NCBI GenBank assembly: GCA_027923505.1
Contig: BROI01000017.1
Location: 62,001 to 126,000, forward strand
Length of the DNA stretch: 64,000 nt
Reading direction: 5' to 3'
From: Mayamaea pseudoterrestris
Lineage: Eukaryota; Bacillariophyta; Bacillariophyceae; Sellaphorales; Sellaphoraceae
Part shown: positions 1-9,856 of the stretch, piece by piece
How the letters are laid out: each line of letters opens with the position of its first letter
Numbering within the stretch: the stretch's first letter is position 1
Position numbers and translations under genes: made by a program
Notes under the pieces: model-generated
Seen by the model: the letters and a program-made list of their open reading frames with translations, nothing else
The model's database searches: none
What the model was told of the DNA's origin: nothing

Positions 1-1037
1 AGGACTGGAAACCTTCCAGTGAATTCGTGGCGGTCGCGCTGTTGCTTTTGCTGCTTTTTAATTCGTCGCCCTCGTCGTTCACGGCGACCAGTAGTACCGG
101 TAGCCTGTTGACTTACTCGCTTACTAGTCTGCCGCTGCTGCAGGCGCTGACCACGCGCCGCCAATGTTCCAACAAACTGCGCCAAGTAAAAGGAAAAGTA
201 TCTTGCTTCTGGCCCATGTTCAATCGCTTCAAAGGCAATGTTTGTATTATTGTAGGATCCATATTCAAACAAGTTCTTCTCCGGATGAAACTGAACGCCA
301 TAAAAGGGAAACTCTTTTGGCAACCGCGGTTCCATCGTACTGACGAATGGCTTGCCATTGGCGTCAACGTTAACAGATGTAACGTAAAAGTTCGAGGAAA
401 GCATAGAGTTTTGCAAAAACACGTTCGGATCAACTCCCATGTGATGATTGTTCATGGTTATGGGAAGGTTTGAGACCATGTTGAATACAGTAAAGTCATT
501 GTATAGTTGCGAGTTTGTGGCATCGACTTGATCCAGCGGCAAACTCATGTTCCAAGCCGCATAGTCAATCTCCAAAAGGTTTCGTCCACCGAAATACTCG
601 ACCAAATGTTCAAAGCCAAGGCAAGTTCCCCAAACACTAAAGTAGATGCCATCTTGATTGCTTCGATGCGCCTTGTCGAGCATGTATGACACGGCATGGT
701 TCAAGACGGAGCCTCCGCCTGGCAAGAATAGGGCGTTGATTTCACCAAATATTTCGTCCAGCAGATCCTGCGGAGCATCGTAGGGAATGGGAATACTTCG
801 CATGCCGCCAACTTCGAGCCATTTTTGGTAGGACGCAGCAATGTAGTTTTGACAGACTGTAGTTGTACTGCATTTCTTCAATGACGATTCATTGTGACAG
901 CCTGCTGATACGTGCTCCTGGCAAAAGGGCTCGGAAAAGACGCCAACGACTGGAGTCGACGCAGTCGCCGAACTGAACAATAGAGATAAGAAAACGAAGA
1001 ATAGACAGAATTGGATGGAGAGACTCTCCATGATCAT
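1..1037 (-). CDS. GGH: Gamma-glutamyl hydrolase (folylpolyglutamate hydrolase), 3' partial, one frame break
   Basis: Peptidase C26 family, which removes gamma-linked glutamates from folylpolyglutamates in the vacuole or lysosome or outside the cell. Translation from the ATG at 1037 gives a hydrophobic signal peptide (about residues 3-27), then PVVGVFSEP, the oxyanion-side LPGGG and the nucleophile elbow WGTCLGFE with the catalytic Cys. The catalytic-His block GVQFHPEKN and a conserved tail (EYGSYNNTNIAFEAIEHGPEA) follow, but in another frame. The switch lies near 300-305, at a run of four A where five would keep the family's PFYGVQFHPEK reading. That is either a single-base deletion in the gene or a homopolymer error in the assembly. 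The frame stays open to base 1 through an Arg/Lys/Gln-rich tail, so the true C-terminus or a further intron lies outside. It is head-to-head with the TatD gene across repeat array 1. Confidence 0.85.
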   Translation of the reverse strand, partial: MIMESLSIQFCLFFVFLSLLFSSATASTPVVGVFSEPFCQEHVSAGCHNESSLKKCSTTTVCQNYIAASYQKWLEVGGMRSIPIPYDAPQDLLDEIFGEINALFLPGGGSVLNHAVSYMLDKAHRSNQDGIYFSVWGTCLGFEHLVEYFGGRNLLEIDYAAWNMSLPLDQVDATNSQLYNDFTVFNMVSNLPITMNNHHMGVDPNVFLQNSMLSSNFYVTSVNVDANGKPFVSTMEPRLPKEFPFYGVQFHPEKNLFEYGSYNNTNIAFEAIEHGPEARYFSFYLAQFVGTLAARGQRLQQRQTSKRVSQQATGTTGRRERRGRRIKKQQKQQRDRHEFTGRFPV

Positions 1038-1933
1038 TTAGGCGTAAGTGACGAGTCAATGAAAGTGATGGCGAGAGGCGGACAGGGAAACGAGTGCGCG
1101 ATTTGCTGCACCGATGCTCGCTTTGTTTATTAAGTATTTCAAATATATCCTTTCAATTATCATCCAATAGAGTAGTATGTATGTATCAGCAGTCGAAAGA
1201 ATAAGGTGGAGAGGAGCAGCAGCTGCAGGACCACACGGAAGTTGTTATCAACCTGGAGGAACATTGATGATGCGCTCTGTCTCCCAGTGAGCCATTCTCG
1301 CGTCACGAGGCAATAGTACGAAACGAGTGCCAGTGAAAACAACGTCACAAGGCAATAGTACAAAACGAGTGCCAGTGAAAACTGCGTCATAAGGCAATAT
1401 TATGAAACAAGTGCCAGTGAAAACTGCGTCATGAGGCAATAGTACAAAACGAGTGCCAGTGAAAACTGCGTCAGCAAGCAATCTATCTGAAACGAGTGCC
1501 AGTGAAAACCCACTCATGAGGCTATAATACAAAACGACTGCCAGTGAAAACTGCGTCATAAGGCAATACTGTGAAACGTGTGCCAGTGAAAACTACGTCA
1601 CGAGGCAATAGTATGAAACGAGTGCCAGTGAAAACTGCGTCAGCAAGGCTTAAGTGGAACATGAGACGAGCACGCGGTGCACATCACAAGACGACAACAT
1701 GTTTGATGCACAAGACCATGAGATTGGTTGAGCATGCACCACGCCACTCCATCTTTACTATTACATTCAAATTCCATCAGCCATTCATTATTTACAGCCT
1801 CTTCACATACTTACGACTTTGCAGCGGAGGCAGCAGTTTCCAAAAGCTCCGCTTTGCCTTTGGATCCTCTCCTGAACTTTCATCGAGAATTCAATCGCGA
1901 GAAGGAAAGTCGACCATCAGAAGATACATCATC
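1038..1933. promoter_or_regulatory. Divergent intergenic region between GGH and TatD
   Basis: About 900 bp separate the two divergent starts. It holds the 42-bp repeat array (1300-1650). The open frames that run through it are by-products of the repeat, because 42 is divisible by three. The TatD frame is open upstream to 1571, but that stretch is repeat plus non-conserved sequence with no ATG before 1934 and is treated as untranslated. I see no other gene here. Confidence 0.6.
1300..1650 (+). repeat. 42-bp tandem repeat array 1 (bZIP-core family), 8 units
   Basis: The box GCCAGTGAAAAC recurs with its G at 1329, 1371, 1413, 1455, 1498, 1540, 1582 and 1624, a spacing of 42-43 bp. Each unit reads roughly GCGTCA or ACGTCA, then AAGGCAATAGTA, then CGAAACGAGTGCCAGTGAAAAC-like sequence. 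The ACGTCA/GCGTCA box is a CRE/bZIP-type core. The same family recurs at 28.4, 47.4 and 61.4 kb, always between divergent genes. Units here are mostly of the GTGAAAAC subtype; the GTGTCAATT subtype appears in arrays 2, 3 and 4. Confidence 0.95.
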
Positions 1934-2974
1934 ATGTCATCCACAATGAACTCCTACATTGACATTGGCGCCAATCTGCTGGACGATCGATTCTTGCAGG
2001 GCGTCTATCGCGGCCAGGCGCGACACGAGCCAGACGTTCATCTCGTCATTCAACGAGCGCGCCAAGCCAACGTTTGCAATGTGATACTCACGGCAGGAAC
2101 ATTGGAGGAGAGTCAAAGGTCCTTGCAGTACGCGAGAGAATGGAATCAGCTGTATAGTCATAGTAGCGAGGCGGCCGACGACGACCATCATGACAACGAT
2201 ACTTGCAATGCCGCCATTGACAACAGTAGAAATCCAATACGATTCTACTCCACCGTCGGCATTCATCCCACCCGATGCCAGCAAGAGTTTGTCGACTCTC
2301 CACTTGCAGACGACGAAATACTCCAGCAACTACTAGACATTGCAAAGGACGGCATGACGGACGGAACCGTCGTGGCCATTGGCGAGATTGGACTCGACTA
2401 TGATCGACTCGAGTTTTGCGACAAACATGTTCAGCATGAATACTTGATCAAGCAACTCTTAGCATTGGCGCGACCGACTGGACTGCCACTGTTTTTGCAC
2501 AATCGCAGCGTCAGCCGCGACTTGGTGCAAGTCTTGCGCGAACATGAGGATTGCTGGAAGCAAGCTGGCGCAGTTGCACATTCGTTCGATGATACGCTGG
2601 AGCTGGCGCAGGAATTCATCGAGCTGGGCTGCTACATTGGCTTGAATGGCTGCAGTCTCCGCACCGAAGACAATTTGAACACGGTCAAGGAGCTTCCGCT
2701 TGATCACATTCTACTGGAAACAGACTGCCCCTACTGCGAGGTTCGTCCAACGCATGCTGGCTACAAGTACATTCAGACGCAGTTTGAAGCCAAGGCGGAG
2801 AAGAAGTACGAGCGAAGCAAGCTAGTCAAGAGTCGTCAGGAACCATGTCACGTGGTGCAAGTGGCGGAAATCATTGCCGGAGTCAAGGATTTGGATTTGA
2901 AAGTAGTTGCAGATGCTTGCTTTGAGAATACGCGTCGATTGTTTCGTTTTGCGGCTGACGATGACGACATATAG
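1934..2974 (+). CDS. TATDN1: TatD-family metal-dependent DNase (TATDN1-like)
   Basis: TIM-barrel amidohydrolase-like 3'-5' exonuclease and AP endonuclease family, linked to DNA repair and apoptotic DNA degradation. The 346-aa product shows the family blocks in order: YIDIGANL near the start (the first metal motif, where other TatD proteins have D-x-H or D-x-G), the histidine-bearing VGIHPTR, VAIGEIGLDYDR with the metal-binding Glu, PLFLHNR with a metal-ligand His, AVAHSFDDT and the C-terminal LLETDCPYCEV with the metal-binding Asp. A Ser/Asp/His-rich insertion (about residues 80-95) is unusual. The start at 1934 is the first ATG of the long frame and precedes the conserved N-terminus directly. 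No intron is seen. It shares its promoter, which contains repeat array 1, with GGH. Confidence 0.92.
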   Translation: MSSTMNSYIDIGANLLDDRFLQGVYRGQARHEPDVHLVIQRARQANVCNVILTAGTLEESQRSLQYAREWNQLYSHSSEAADDDHHDNDTCNAAIDNSRNPIRFYSTVGIHPTRCQQEFVDSPLADDEILQQLLDIAKDGMTDGTVVAIGEIGLDYDRLEFCDKHVQHEYLIKQLLALARPTGLPLFLHNRSVSRDLVQVLREHEDCWKQAGAVAHSFDDTLELAQEFIELGCYIGLNGCSLRTEDNLNTVKELPLDHILLETDCPYCEVRPTHAGYKYIQTQFEAKAEKKYERSKLVKSRQEPCHVVQVAEIIAGVKDLDLKVVADACFENTRRLFRFAADDDDI

Positions 2975-3314
2975 AAACTTTCAAATAGTAGATGTAACAT
3001 GATATGCTTGTTACTTCTTAACGGTTTGAATGGACGTACTACTTGTTAGCTACGGCAGCGCTGTTTCAGTCGCTGCACCACATGCCGCGATGGCGCGCCA
3101 AGCCGTTTCATCAATGACGTCATTTCCCATCGCATCGGTACACACACAATGGATCCTGGAATCCGAAAGAACTTTGCGCAATCCTCCATCCATCTTTGAA
3201 GCTCTTTGGCTTCCACTGGATTTCTTCGTTTCTCTTCTTGCGTTTCAAGTGAGAGAGATTGTGCGCTAGCTCAAAGATCTTGTTATCAATTTACAACAAT
3301 CTCTTACAACCACC
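2975..3314. promoter_or_regulatory. Transketolase upstream region
   Basis: 340 bp between the TatD stop and the transketolase ATG on the same strand. It contains a perfect TGGCGCGCCA palindrome (3091-3100) and, 15 bp further on, a perfect CRE palindrome TGACGTCA (3115-3122). A 79-codon frame crosses it but has no recognisable protein features, so I read the stretch as promoter and 5' UTR. Confidence 0.55.
3115..3122. promoter_or_regulatory. CRE-type palindrome TGACGTCA
   Basis: An exact TGACGTCA, the consensus full site of CREB/ATF-type bZIP proteins, lies 193 bp before the transketolase ATG. It is a single site, unlike the tandem arrays of related cores elsewhere in the window. Regulatory function is inferred from the motif only. 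Confidence 0.4.
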
Positions 3315-5587
3315 ATGACGAACAAAAAGACTGACGATCTCGCCATTACGTGCATCAACACGATTCGCTGCGTCTCGGCCGACCAGCCGCAGAATGCCAA
3401 CAGCGGTCACCCTGGGGCGCCCATGGGATGCGCCCCCATGGCGCACTTGCTTTGGGGAGAAATGATGAATTACTCGAGCAAGGACCCGGCCTGGGTGAAC
3501 CGTGATCGCTTTGTGCTGAGCAATGGACATGCCTGCGCCTTGCAGTACACGATGCTGCACTTGACTGGATACGACTTGAGCATTCAGGATTTGAAGGAGT
3601 TTCGCAAGCTCAATAGCAAGACTCCGGGACACCCCGAGTGTTTTGCGTCGGATGGTATGTTTTTATACACGCGAGCTTGCGAGTGGTTGAAATTTGCGAG
3701 AGGAGAGATGCGATAGGACGAGAAGGATGATCAAATATCAACAACTTGATGATCTCCTTGATCGAATCTTCTTGACAAGTGCTTGCGCTAAGCTATATGC
3801 TTGTATCTAATGTTTTCCTTGTTGCTCTTTTACATTCAGGCATTGAGCTCACGACGGGTCCACTTGGCCAAGGCATTTCCAACGCTGTCGGATTGGCCAT
3901 TGCCGAGCGCCACCTTGCCGCGACCTTTAACCAAGACAAGTTTGACGTCTTTGACCACTATACCTATGTCATTTGCGGAGATGGGTGCTTGCAGGAAGGT
4001 GTTTCGGGCGAGTCTGGCTCACTTGCTGGACATTTGGGACTTGGTCGCTTGATTGTCTTGTACGATGACAATTCCATTACCATTGATGGAGAAACGGAGC
4101 TTTCCTTTACCGAGGATGTCTTGAAGCGCTACGAAGCCTATGGTTGGCACACTCAGTCGGTTCCTGATGTTGCCAATAACGTCGACGAGTTGCGCGAGGC
4201 CATTTTGAAGGCGCGAGCCGTCACGGACAAGCCAAGCATGATCAAGGTCAAGACCATGATTGGACAGGGCAGTCCTTCCAAGCAAGGCAAGGAGAGTGCG
4301 CATGGATCGCCACTTGGCAAGGACGATCTTGCGGCAATGAAGAAGTCGTACGGCTTTCCTCCCGACCAAGACTTTTACATTCCCAAGGAAGTTCAAGACT
4401 ACTACGACAAGGCGTCGGCCAAGGCTGACGAGAAGCGCTTGGAATGGGAGAAAATGTTCCAAGACTACACCAAGGCGCATCCCGAGCAGGCGGCGGAGAT
4501 TTCGCGTCGGTTCGCCCACAAGTTGCCCGAAGGTATTTTGGACAAGCTTCCTACTTACAAGGCTGGCAAGGACAAGGATTTGGCCACGCGCAAGCACAGT
4601 CAGTTGTGCTTGACCGCAATCGGTCCCAACATGCCCGAACTCATTGGAGGGTCAGCCGACTTGACTCCTTCCAACTTGACCGACTATCCTGGCGTTGTCG
4701 ACTTCCAAAAGGACAGTTACATGGGACGCTACTTGCGCTTTGGTGTGCGCGAGCACGGCATGGTGGCCATTTCCAACGGAATATTTGCGCACGGTGGATT
4801 GCGCCCGTACTGCGCCACCTTTCTCAACTTTACCGGCTACTGCCTGGGTGCGATTCGCTTGACGGCGTTGAGTCGATTCGGTGTCATTTTCGTCATGACG
4901 CACGACTCCATTGGCTTGGGCGAGGATGGACCTACACATCAGCCCGTTGAGACTTTGGAGCAGCTGCGCTGCCTGCCCAACATTCACGTCTTTCGGCCAG
5001 CCGATGGCAACGAAATGGCGGCAGCCTACGCGTCGGCCTTGAACACCTTTGAAACGCCAACGGTCATTTGCTGCTCGCGCAGTACGGTCAAGAATTTGGA
5101 ATCGTCGTCGGTTGAAAAGGCTGGCAAGGGAGCGTATGCTGTCATTGAAGAGGCCAACCCCGACCTTGTTGTCATTTCAACTGGATCGGAAGTCGAGTTT
5201 TGCGTTGCTGCGGTTGAAAAGCTGGTTGAGTCTGGCATCAAGACACGCGTCGTGTCCATGCCTTGCCAGGAAATCTTTTTGAATCAGTCGGAAGAGTACC
5301 AACGCTCCGTCTTGTCCGGCAATGTTCCAACGCTGTCTGTCGAGGCGTCTGTTGTGAATGGCTGGCACCGTTTTAGCCATGGTCAGATTGCCATGGGCAA
5401 GTACGGAGCCAGTGGAGCAGGCCCCGAAGTGTTCAAGGAGTTTGGATTCAACGCCGAAAACATTGCTGAACAGGGCAAGAACCTCGTCGACTTTTACAAA
5501 AAGCATGGCAATATTCCGGACGTGATGAACCGGCCTCTTCCGTTCTACAAGTTGAACGTTGGACAAGGCGAAGGCGTTCCTCATTAA
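3315..5587 (+). CDS. TKT: Transketolase, one intron
   Basis: Thiamine-diphosphate enzyme of the pentose phosphate and Calvin cycles that moves two-carbon ketol units between sugar phosphates. Exons 3315-3654 and 3840-5587; the 185-nt intron begins GTATGT, ends CATTCAG and splits the codon for the Gly of CFASDGIELTTG. The 695-aa product is full length: GHPGAPMG near the N-terminus, GPLGQG, the diphosphate-binding GDG (CGDGCLQEG), the pyrimidine-domain FGVREHGM with the catalytic Glu, and [16 protein letters not shown]. It starts [11 protein letters not shown] with no signal or transit peptide, so a cytosolic enzyme is likely; a plastid copy would have to be encoded elsewhere. Its stop is 116 bp from the stop of the convergent neighbour. 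Confidence 0.97.
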
Positions 5588-5703
5588 GCCATTGTAGATA
5601 GTTGAAAAGGAATTAGTATTTGTTTACACTTTTACATGCTAATTGTAGTTGTAGCGTTGACGTTCGAATATGTATTGATTGCATATGTAATTCTTGTGTA
5701 GTA

Positions 5704-6576
5704 TCAGCTAATGTCACTCGTCCGATTCGCCATTGCCAGTGCGGTATACTTTAAACCACCAGCTTGCTGCACCAGCTTTGCCTTTCGTTCCGCTCTCGCT
5801 CTCGTCGTTTCTCTTAGTTCCAATTCTCGCTCGGCAAAGCGAGCCGCCGTTTGCGCCTGCTTGCGCAAAAAGTGTGGCTCGTCCTCCAACGAATCAAGGC
5901 TCAAGTCTATGCGCCGCTGACGCTCCCACTCCATCAAGACTTGCAGGTGATGGATGAGATTATTGCGAATGTCATTGGTGACTGGAATGTATGATGGTGT
6001 AGAAGAAGATAAGGGTGGCGATGCAGCTGCTTCCTGCGATGGTGTACGGGGAGCGTCGTCGTCTTGGTCATCATGATACTCGCCGTTGCTTGCAGTATTT
6101 CCTCCGCCTCCCTCTTGAATGAATATAAATCTCAGCTCCTCCTTGGCGGGTCCTTCCTGCTTTCCGTGTCTGACAATGGGAGGCTTTCCAAGTAGTACAA
6201 CTTGACCGGAAGGTTCCAAAATGACGCGATCGATCCGGCCGAGTGCGACGCTGCAAAGCGTCTTGTTATTTTGATTTACAACGGCAAGCTCTGGATCGGA
6301 ATTGTCATTGTCGCGAAATAAAAGTCGAGCGGCTACTTGGTCTGCTTCCATGTCGTTACTGTTAGCATTGCTGGCATTCTTGAATAGACTAGTCAGCGTT
6401 GCCATGGGATTGCCGATGCTTGACTTGCTGCTGCTAGTTCGCATGTTTAATATGCGCTGCTTCTGCAGGGCTTTCAACGCATGTCGAGCATTTCGATCCT
6501 CCTCCTTCTCGAAACATGGACAGAGGCCGCTGATGAAGGATAGATGAATAATGGGACTAAAGAATGTAGCAGACAT
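5704..6576 (-). CDS. Hypothetical protein, C-terminal charged coiled coil
   Basis: I do not recognise this 290-aa protein. The start at 6576 (MSATFFSPIIHLSF) is preferred over the open extension to 6783, which would consume almost the whole gap to the divergent LRR gene. The N-terminus is short and hydrophobic with a CPC motif, followed by a basic helix (KALQKQRILNMR). A middle segment around LGRIDRVILEPSGQVVLLG looks like a small beta-rich unit. An acidic, Ser/Pro-rich linker (DDQDDDAPRTPSQ) leads to a long charged helix (EWERQRRIDLSLDSLEDE through ELELRETTRARAERKAKL). It is convergent with transketolase (116 bp) and divergent from the LRR gene (217 bp). Confidence 0.6.
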   Translation of the reverse strand: MSATFFSPIIHLSFISGLCPCFEKEEDRNARHALKALQKQRILNMRTSSSKSSIGNPMATLTSLFKNASNANSNDMEADQVAARLLFRDNDNSDPELAVVNQNNKTLCSVALGRIDRVILEPSGQVVLLGKPPIVRHGKQEGPAKEELRFIFIQEGGGGNTASNGEYHDDQDDDAPRTPSQEAAASPPLSSSTPSYIPVTNDIRNNLIHHLQVLMEWERQRRIDLSLDSLEDEPHFLRKQAQTAARFAERELELRETTRARAERKAKLVQQAGGLKYTALAMANRTSDIS

Positions 6577-6793
6577 GATAAAATGTTTGACCGTGATGGA
6601 TGAAGTGATCAATGGAGCCGCCGCAGCGCGACGGCGCGCCAGAGCTTGAGTACCGCTACGACATTGCGTGACCGACCGTTGAATCTTGCCGCGCCAAGGC
6701 GTTTCGAACGTTTGTTCCGTCGCAGCGAGCGATTTGCACCATGGAATATAAGCCGGTGAATCGAAGTTATACTGAAACACCATTCAAGCCAGT
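6577..6793. promoter_or_regulatory. Short divergent promoter with GGCGCGCC
   Basis: 217 bp between two head-to-head starts, the tightest divergent gap in the window. It holds GGCGCGCC at 6633-6640 and the ATATAA stretch near 6749. No bZIP repeat array is present here. Confidence 0.45.
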
Positions 6794-9700
6794 ATGCGAA
6801 TACCAAACTATACTTCTACTACTAGTGTAGGCAGCAGCAGACAGTCGAGCGAGACGAGTTCTGCTGCGTCAGAACGATCCGAGGAGGAATCATCGTCATC
6901 GAGTGGCAACATCGATGACTACAATCACCATATGGAAGAACAGCAGATTGAAACAGCCATGCGTCAACCTGTTGCTCCGGCTCATCCGCAGCAAACAGCT
7001 AATACTCAAGTCAGACCTGGAATATTAAAGAATAAAATGTCAAATTACCAGCAGCAATTGCTTTCCACTGATCATGCTGCGGCGCAGGAGCCATCGCCGC
7101 CTACAGCCGCACCTCCTCGGCCGTCACCTCCTCCTCCGCCGTTGCCAGCTCCGTCGTCACCTTCAGCAAACGTACCGGTAGCGAAAGGATCGGTCAAGTC
7201 GAGGGCTGCCGCGTACATGGCGACGCTGCAAAGCAACGCGCCGCCGCATCCTTCAGTCTCACCGACGAGAACGTGGCAGAAACCAGTCGTTGCAACGCCA
7301 ACAACAATTATGAACGATGCGAGACAAGCTGTATCACTACCAAACATAAATCTGCAGAGTCCCAAACCAACACTAACATCAAGCAGCAATACTCAAATGA
7401 GTCCACTGCAGGCTCGATTCTACCAGGAAACCAGCAGTCAACACTCGAGCCTAACACACAGCAAGGATCCCCTGCTTGAATTGGTTTCCATTGACGACAC
7501 CAACACATTCTACGAGGACAAGGAGGAGGACGAGGACGACGATGAGGAGGAAGTTTCCTATGAACGCTCCCACTCCCACTTTGATTCGGACGAGGAAGAT
7601 GACGACCACGCCGACGTTAGTTACGACGATTCCTTCGTCGAGGAAACCATTGGCGAGGACGAATATGAAAGTGTTGAGGAAACCATTGTGGAGGAGTCCG
7701 ACACTGAAGTTGACTCGCGACTTTCCACGCCGCCCGGATCGGCCTATGGAAGTTTGCTGCAGAGTAGCAGGCATGATGCCGATGATTATGAGGACGACGA
7801 GTCGGAGGAAGAAGAAGTCGAGGAAGAGTCTGAACCAAGCGAAGAGTCGGAGTCGCAGTCCGCGTCGGCAGAGACGGGCTCGGGTTCCAGGTCCATCGAC
7901 GAGGATTATTCCGGTCATGAAGACGAACGACTGTCGGAACCAAAGTCGGCGCTCGACTTGGAAGGCGCCAGCATTGACCCGTCGAGTAGCCACCACTACG
8001 ATCCGGAAACGCCGCTCGTTACCAACAAGTCGAGGTTGGATCGGGAGCATGAACATGAACAAGCGTTCTTGTCGTCGCCGACAAACTCGCAGAAGCAATC
8101 TCCACGTGGAAAGCTTAGTCCAGGCAACTTGTTGCGGCGGGCAAGCAAGAATGCTGGGTATCAAGATCTTCCGTCGGCTCCCATGAGCGACGAGGGCGAC
8201 AAGCGAGAGGATACGATATCAGTTTCAACTTACGAACCGCCTCCTACCATGCTGCGGTCGCCTTCTGGAAAGAAGTCGCAGGCAAAGCTTCCGCCGAAGT
8301 CGCAGCAGCGAGTTAAAGCAGTGCCTTTTAAAAAGGCAGGAAAACCGATAGAAGGGAGTGGACGTGTGCACACTGCGGCAGCAGTAAGTGAAGGGGCCCG
8401 AACTTACAGTAAATCTAATCTCGATAAATCACGACAATTGAATGAAAGCTTTTGGCGAGATAGACGAGTCCTGGCCTTACTTTGCTTTGTCCTTTTACTG
8501 ATCATCGCTGGAGTTGTCGGGTTGGTACTTTGGCTGGTCAAAGGAAGGGAGAATGAATCGAACGACTCGTCATATCCAGTCCCAGTGCCGGCACCGACAG
8601 TGTTTCCGGCACGCAAACCTGTAAGCCCTCGCTTGCCAACGCTACAGCCAAACGCCACAAGCCCGACACCAACAGTAACACCTTTTGTTTCTGGCGACGC
8701 TATTTTGGCGTTTCGTAACTCCTTGCCGGCGTACACTATCTCCGCACTCGATAACGACTCCTTTTCACCACAGTCGCAAGCCTTTGCTTGGTCCACGTCC
8801 GAGTCGCAGTTTCAAAGCTTACCACTTGATCGGCAGCAACTTCGCTTCGCCTTGGCAACGTTGTATTACTCCACGTCGGGGGATTCTTGGACAAACAATG
8901 CCTTTTGGCTATCGTCAGTGAATGAATGCTTCTGGTGGACCGACGGAGCGGCAAGTTGTCAGGGCACACAATTTGCAGTATTGGAACTAGTGGACAACAA
9001 TTTGAATGGTGTTCTTCCTTTGGAGCTTGGAATGCTGAGTGGATTGACATCGTTGGCGATTGAGCGAAACGTCGGATTGGTCGGCAGCATCCCAACGACG
9101 ATTGCCTCTCTTTCGGACCTCCAATCGCTTGCTTTACGAGGGAACGGTCTTGTTGGGTCGATTCCGGCAACTTTGACTGGATTGAGTTTCCTCGCATCGA
9201 TGGATCTTTCCGAAAATGCATTGACAGGCTCAATCGTTTCCGAACTGGCCTCCATGACGACGTTATCATCGCTGTATCTCAGTCAAAACCGTTTGACTGG
9301 AAGCTTACCGATGAGTCTGGGTGCGTTAAGCTCACTACGCTACCTTTGTCTAGATGGCAATGCACTAGTTGGTCTTGTGCCCGACTCGCTGAGCAACCTG
9401 ACAAGTTTGCTCAAGCTGCAGCTCCAGGATAATGATCTTTCGGGAACGCTGGCTAGAGATATGTTCTCAAACATTGGTGGTGGTAGCCTGATCACCTTCA
9501 ATGTCGGTAACAATAGTTTAGCCGGGTCCATTCCGCCGACGATTGGCCGTCTTGGCGACGTTCGATACGTCATCATGTCGAACAATGGACTCACTGGCAC
9601 ATTGCCAACAACATTGGGACGACTGCAATTTTCCAAGCTACTAGACGTTGGCAACAACTTGTTGAGCGGTAGCATTCCTTCTGAGCTTGCACTCATGACG

Positions 9701-9856
9701 TCGCTCAAATCGCTGGTGCTTTCTGGAAACGGCTTTACTGGTTCCGTCCCGTCCGAGCTTTGCAATCTGATCCAGCTCAACGATCTTCTCATCTCGATTG
9801 ACTGCGACGGAGTCACTTGCTCTTGCGGCTGCATGTGCTACGTTGCTGCAACTTGA
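6794..9856 (+). CDS. Single-pass membrane protein with acidic disordered N-terminus and LRR ectodomain
   Basis: 1020 aa, no intron. Residues 1-550 are disordered: Ser-rich, a proline-rich block (PPRPSPPPPPLP), then long Glu/Asp/Ser tracts. One transmembrane helix (LALLCFVLLLIIAGVVGLV, about 557-580) follows a basic stretch. After it come a Pro/Thr-rich stalk and a capping region with two Cys-containing segments (NECFWWTDGAASCQG). About ten plant-type LRRs follow (LxxLxLxxNxLxGSIPxxL, about 700-990), and a Cys-rich end (CDGVTCSCGCMC) closes the protein. The capping sequence plus LRR order is typical of a large diatom family of membrane LRR proteins. There is no kinase domain. By the positive-inside rule the acidic half should be cytosolic and the LRRs lumenal or extracellular. 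Role unknown; surface recognition or adhesion is a guess. Confidence 0.85.
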   Translation: MRIPNYTSTTSVGSSRQSSETSSAASERSEEESSSSSGNIDDYNHHMEEQQIETAMRQPVAPAHPQQTANTQVRPGILKNKMSNYQQQLLSTDHAAAQEPSPPTAAPPRPSPPPPPLPAPSSPSANVPVAKGSVKSRAAAYMATLQSNAPPHPSVSPTRTWQKPVVATPTTIMNDARQAVSLPNINLQSPKPTLTSSSNTQMSPLQARFYQETSSQHSSLTHSKDPLLELVSIDDTNTFYEDKEEDEDDDEEEVSYERSHSHFDSDEEDDDHADVSYDDSFVEETIGEDEYESVEETIVEESDTEVDSRLSTPPGSAYGSLLQSSRHDADDYEDDESEEEEVEEESEPSEESESQSASAETGSGSRSIDEDYSGHEDERLSEPKSALDLEGASIDPSSSHHYDPETPLVTNKSRLDREHEHEQAFLSSPTNSQKQSPRGKLSPGNLLRRASKNAGYQDLPSAPMSDEGDKREDTISVSTYEPPPTMLRSPSGKKSQAKLPPKSQQRVKAVPFKKAGKPIEGSGRVHTAAAVSEGARTYSKSNLDKSRQLNESFWRDRRVLALLCFVLLLIIAGVVGLVLWLVKGRENESNDSSYPVPVPAPTVFPARKPVSPRLPTLQPNATSPTPTVTPFVSGDAILAFRNSLPAYTISALDNDSFSPQSQAFAWSTSESQFQSLPLDRQQLRFALATLYYSTSGDSWTNNAFWLSSVNECFWWTDGAASCQGTQFAVLELVDNNLNGVLPLELGMLSGLTSLAIERNVGLVGSIPTTIASLSDLQSLALRGNGLVGSIPATLTGLSFLASMDLSENALTGSIVSELASMTTLSSLYLSQNRLTGSLPMSLGALSSLRYLCLDGNALVGLVPDSLSNLTSLLKLQLQDNDLSGTLARDMFSNIGGGSLITFNVGNNSLAGSIPPTIGRLGDVRYVIMSNNGLTGTLPTTLGRLQFSKLLDVGNNLLSGSIPSELALMTSLKSLVLSGNGFTGSVPSELCNLIQLNDLLISIDCDGVTCSCGCMCYVAAT

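Noticed and set aside
1160-1559. Overlapping minus-strand frames through repeat array 1, and similar frames at 47407-47862
   Set aside because: They arise because the 42-bp unit is a multiple of three and lacks stops in some frames. They encode only the repeat and have no ATG-led conserved protein.
1300-1650. Regularly spaced repeats resembling a CRISPR array
   Set aside because: The whole 42-bp unit is repeated with no unique spacers, the genome is eukaryotic and there are no cas genes.
1571-1933. N-terminal extension of the TatD frame
   Set aside because: It starts with GTG inside the repeat array, contains no conserved residues, and the family N-terminus follows the ATG at 1934 directly.
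3030-3269. 79-codon frame upstream of transketolase
   Set aside because: No recognisable features, and it overlaps the likely promoter with its palindromic elements.
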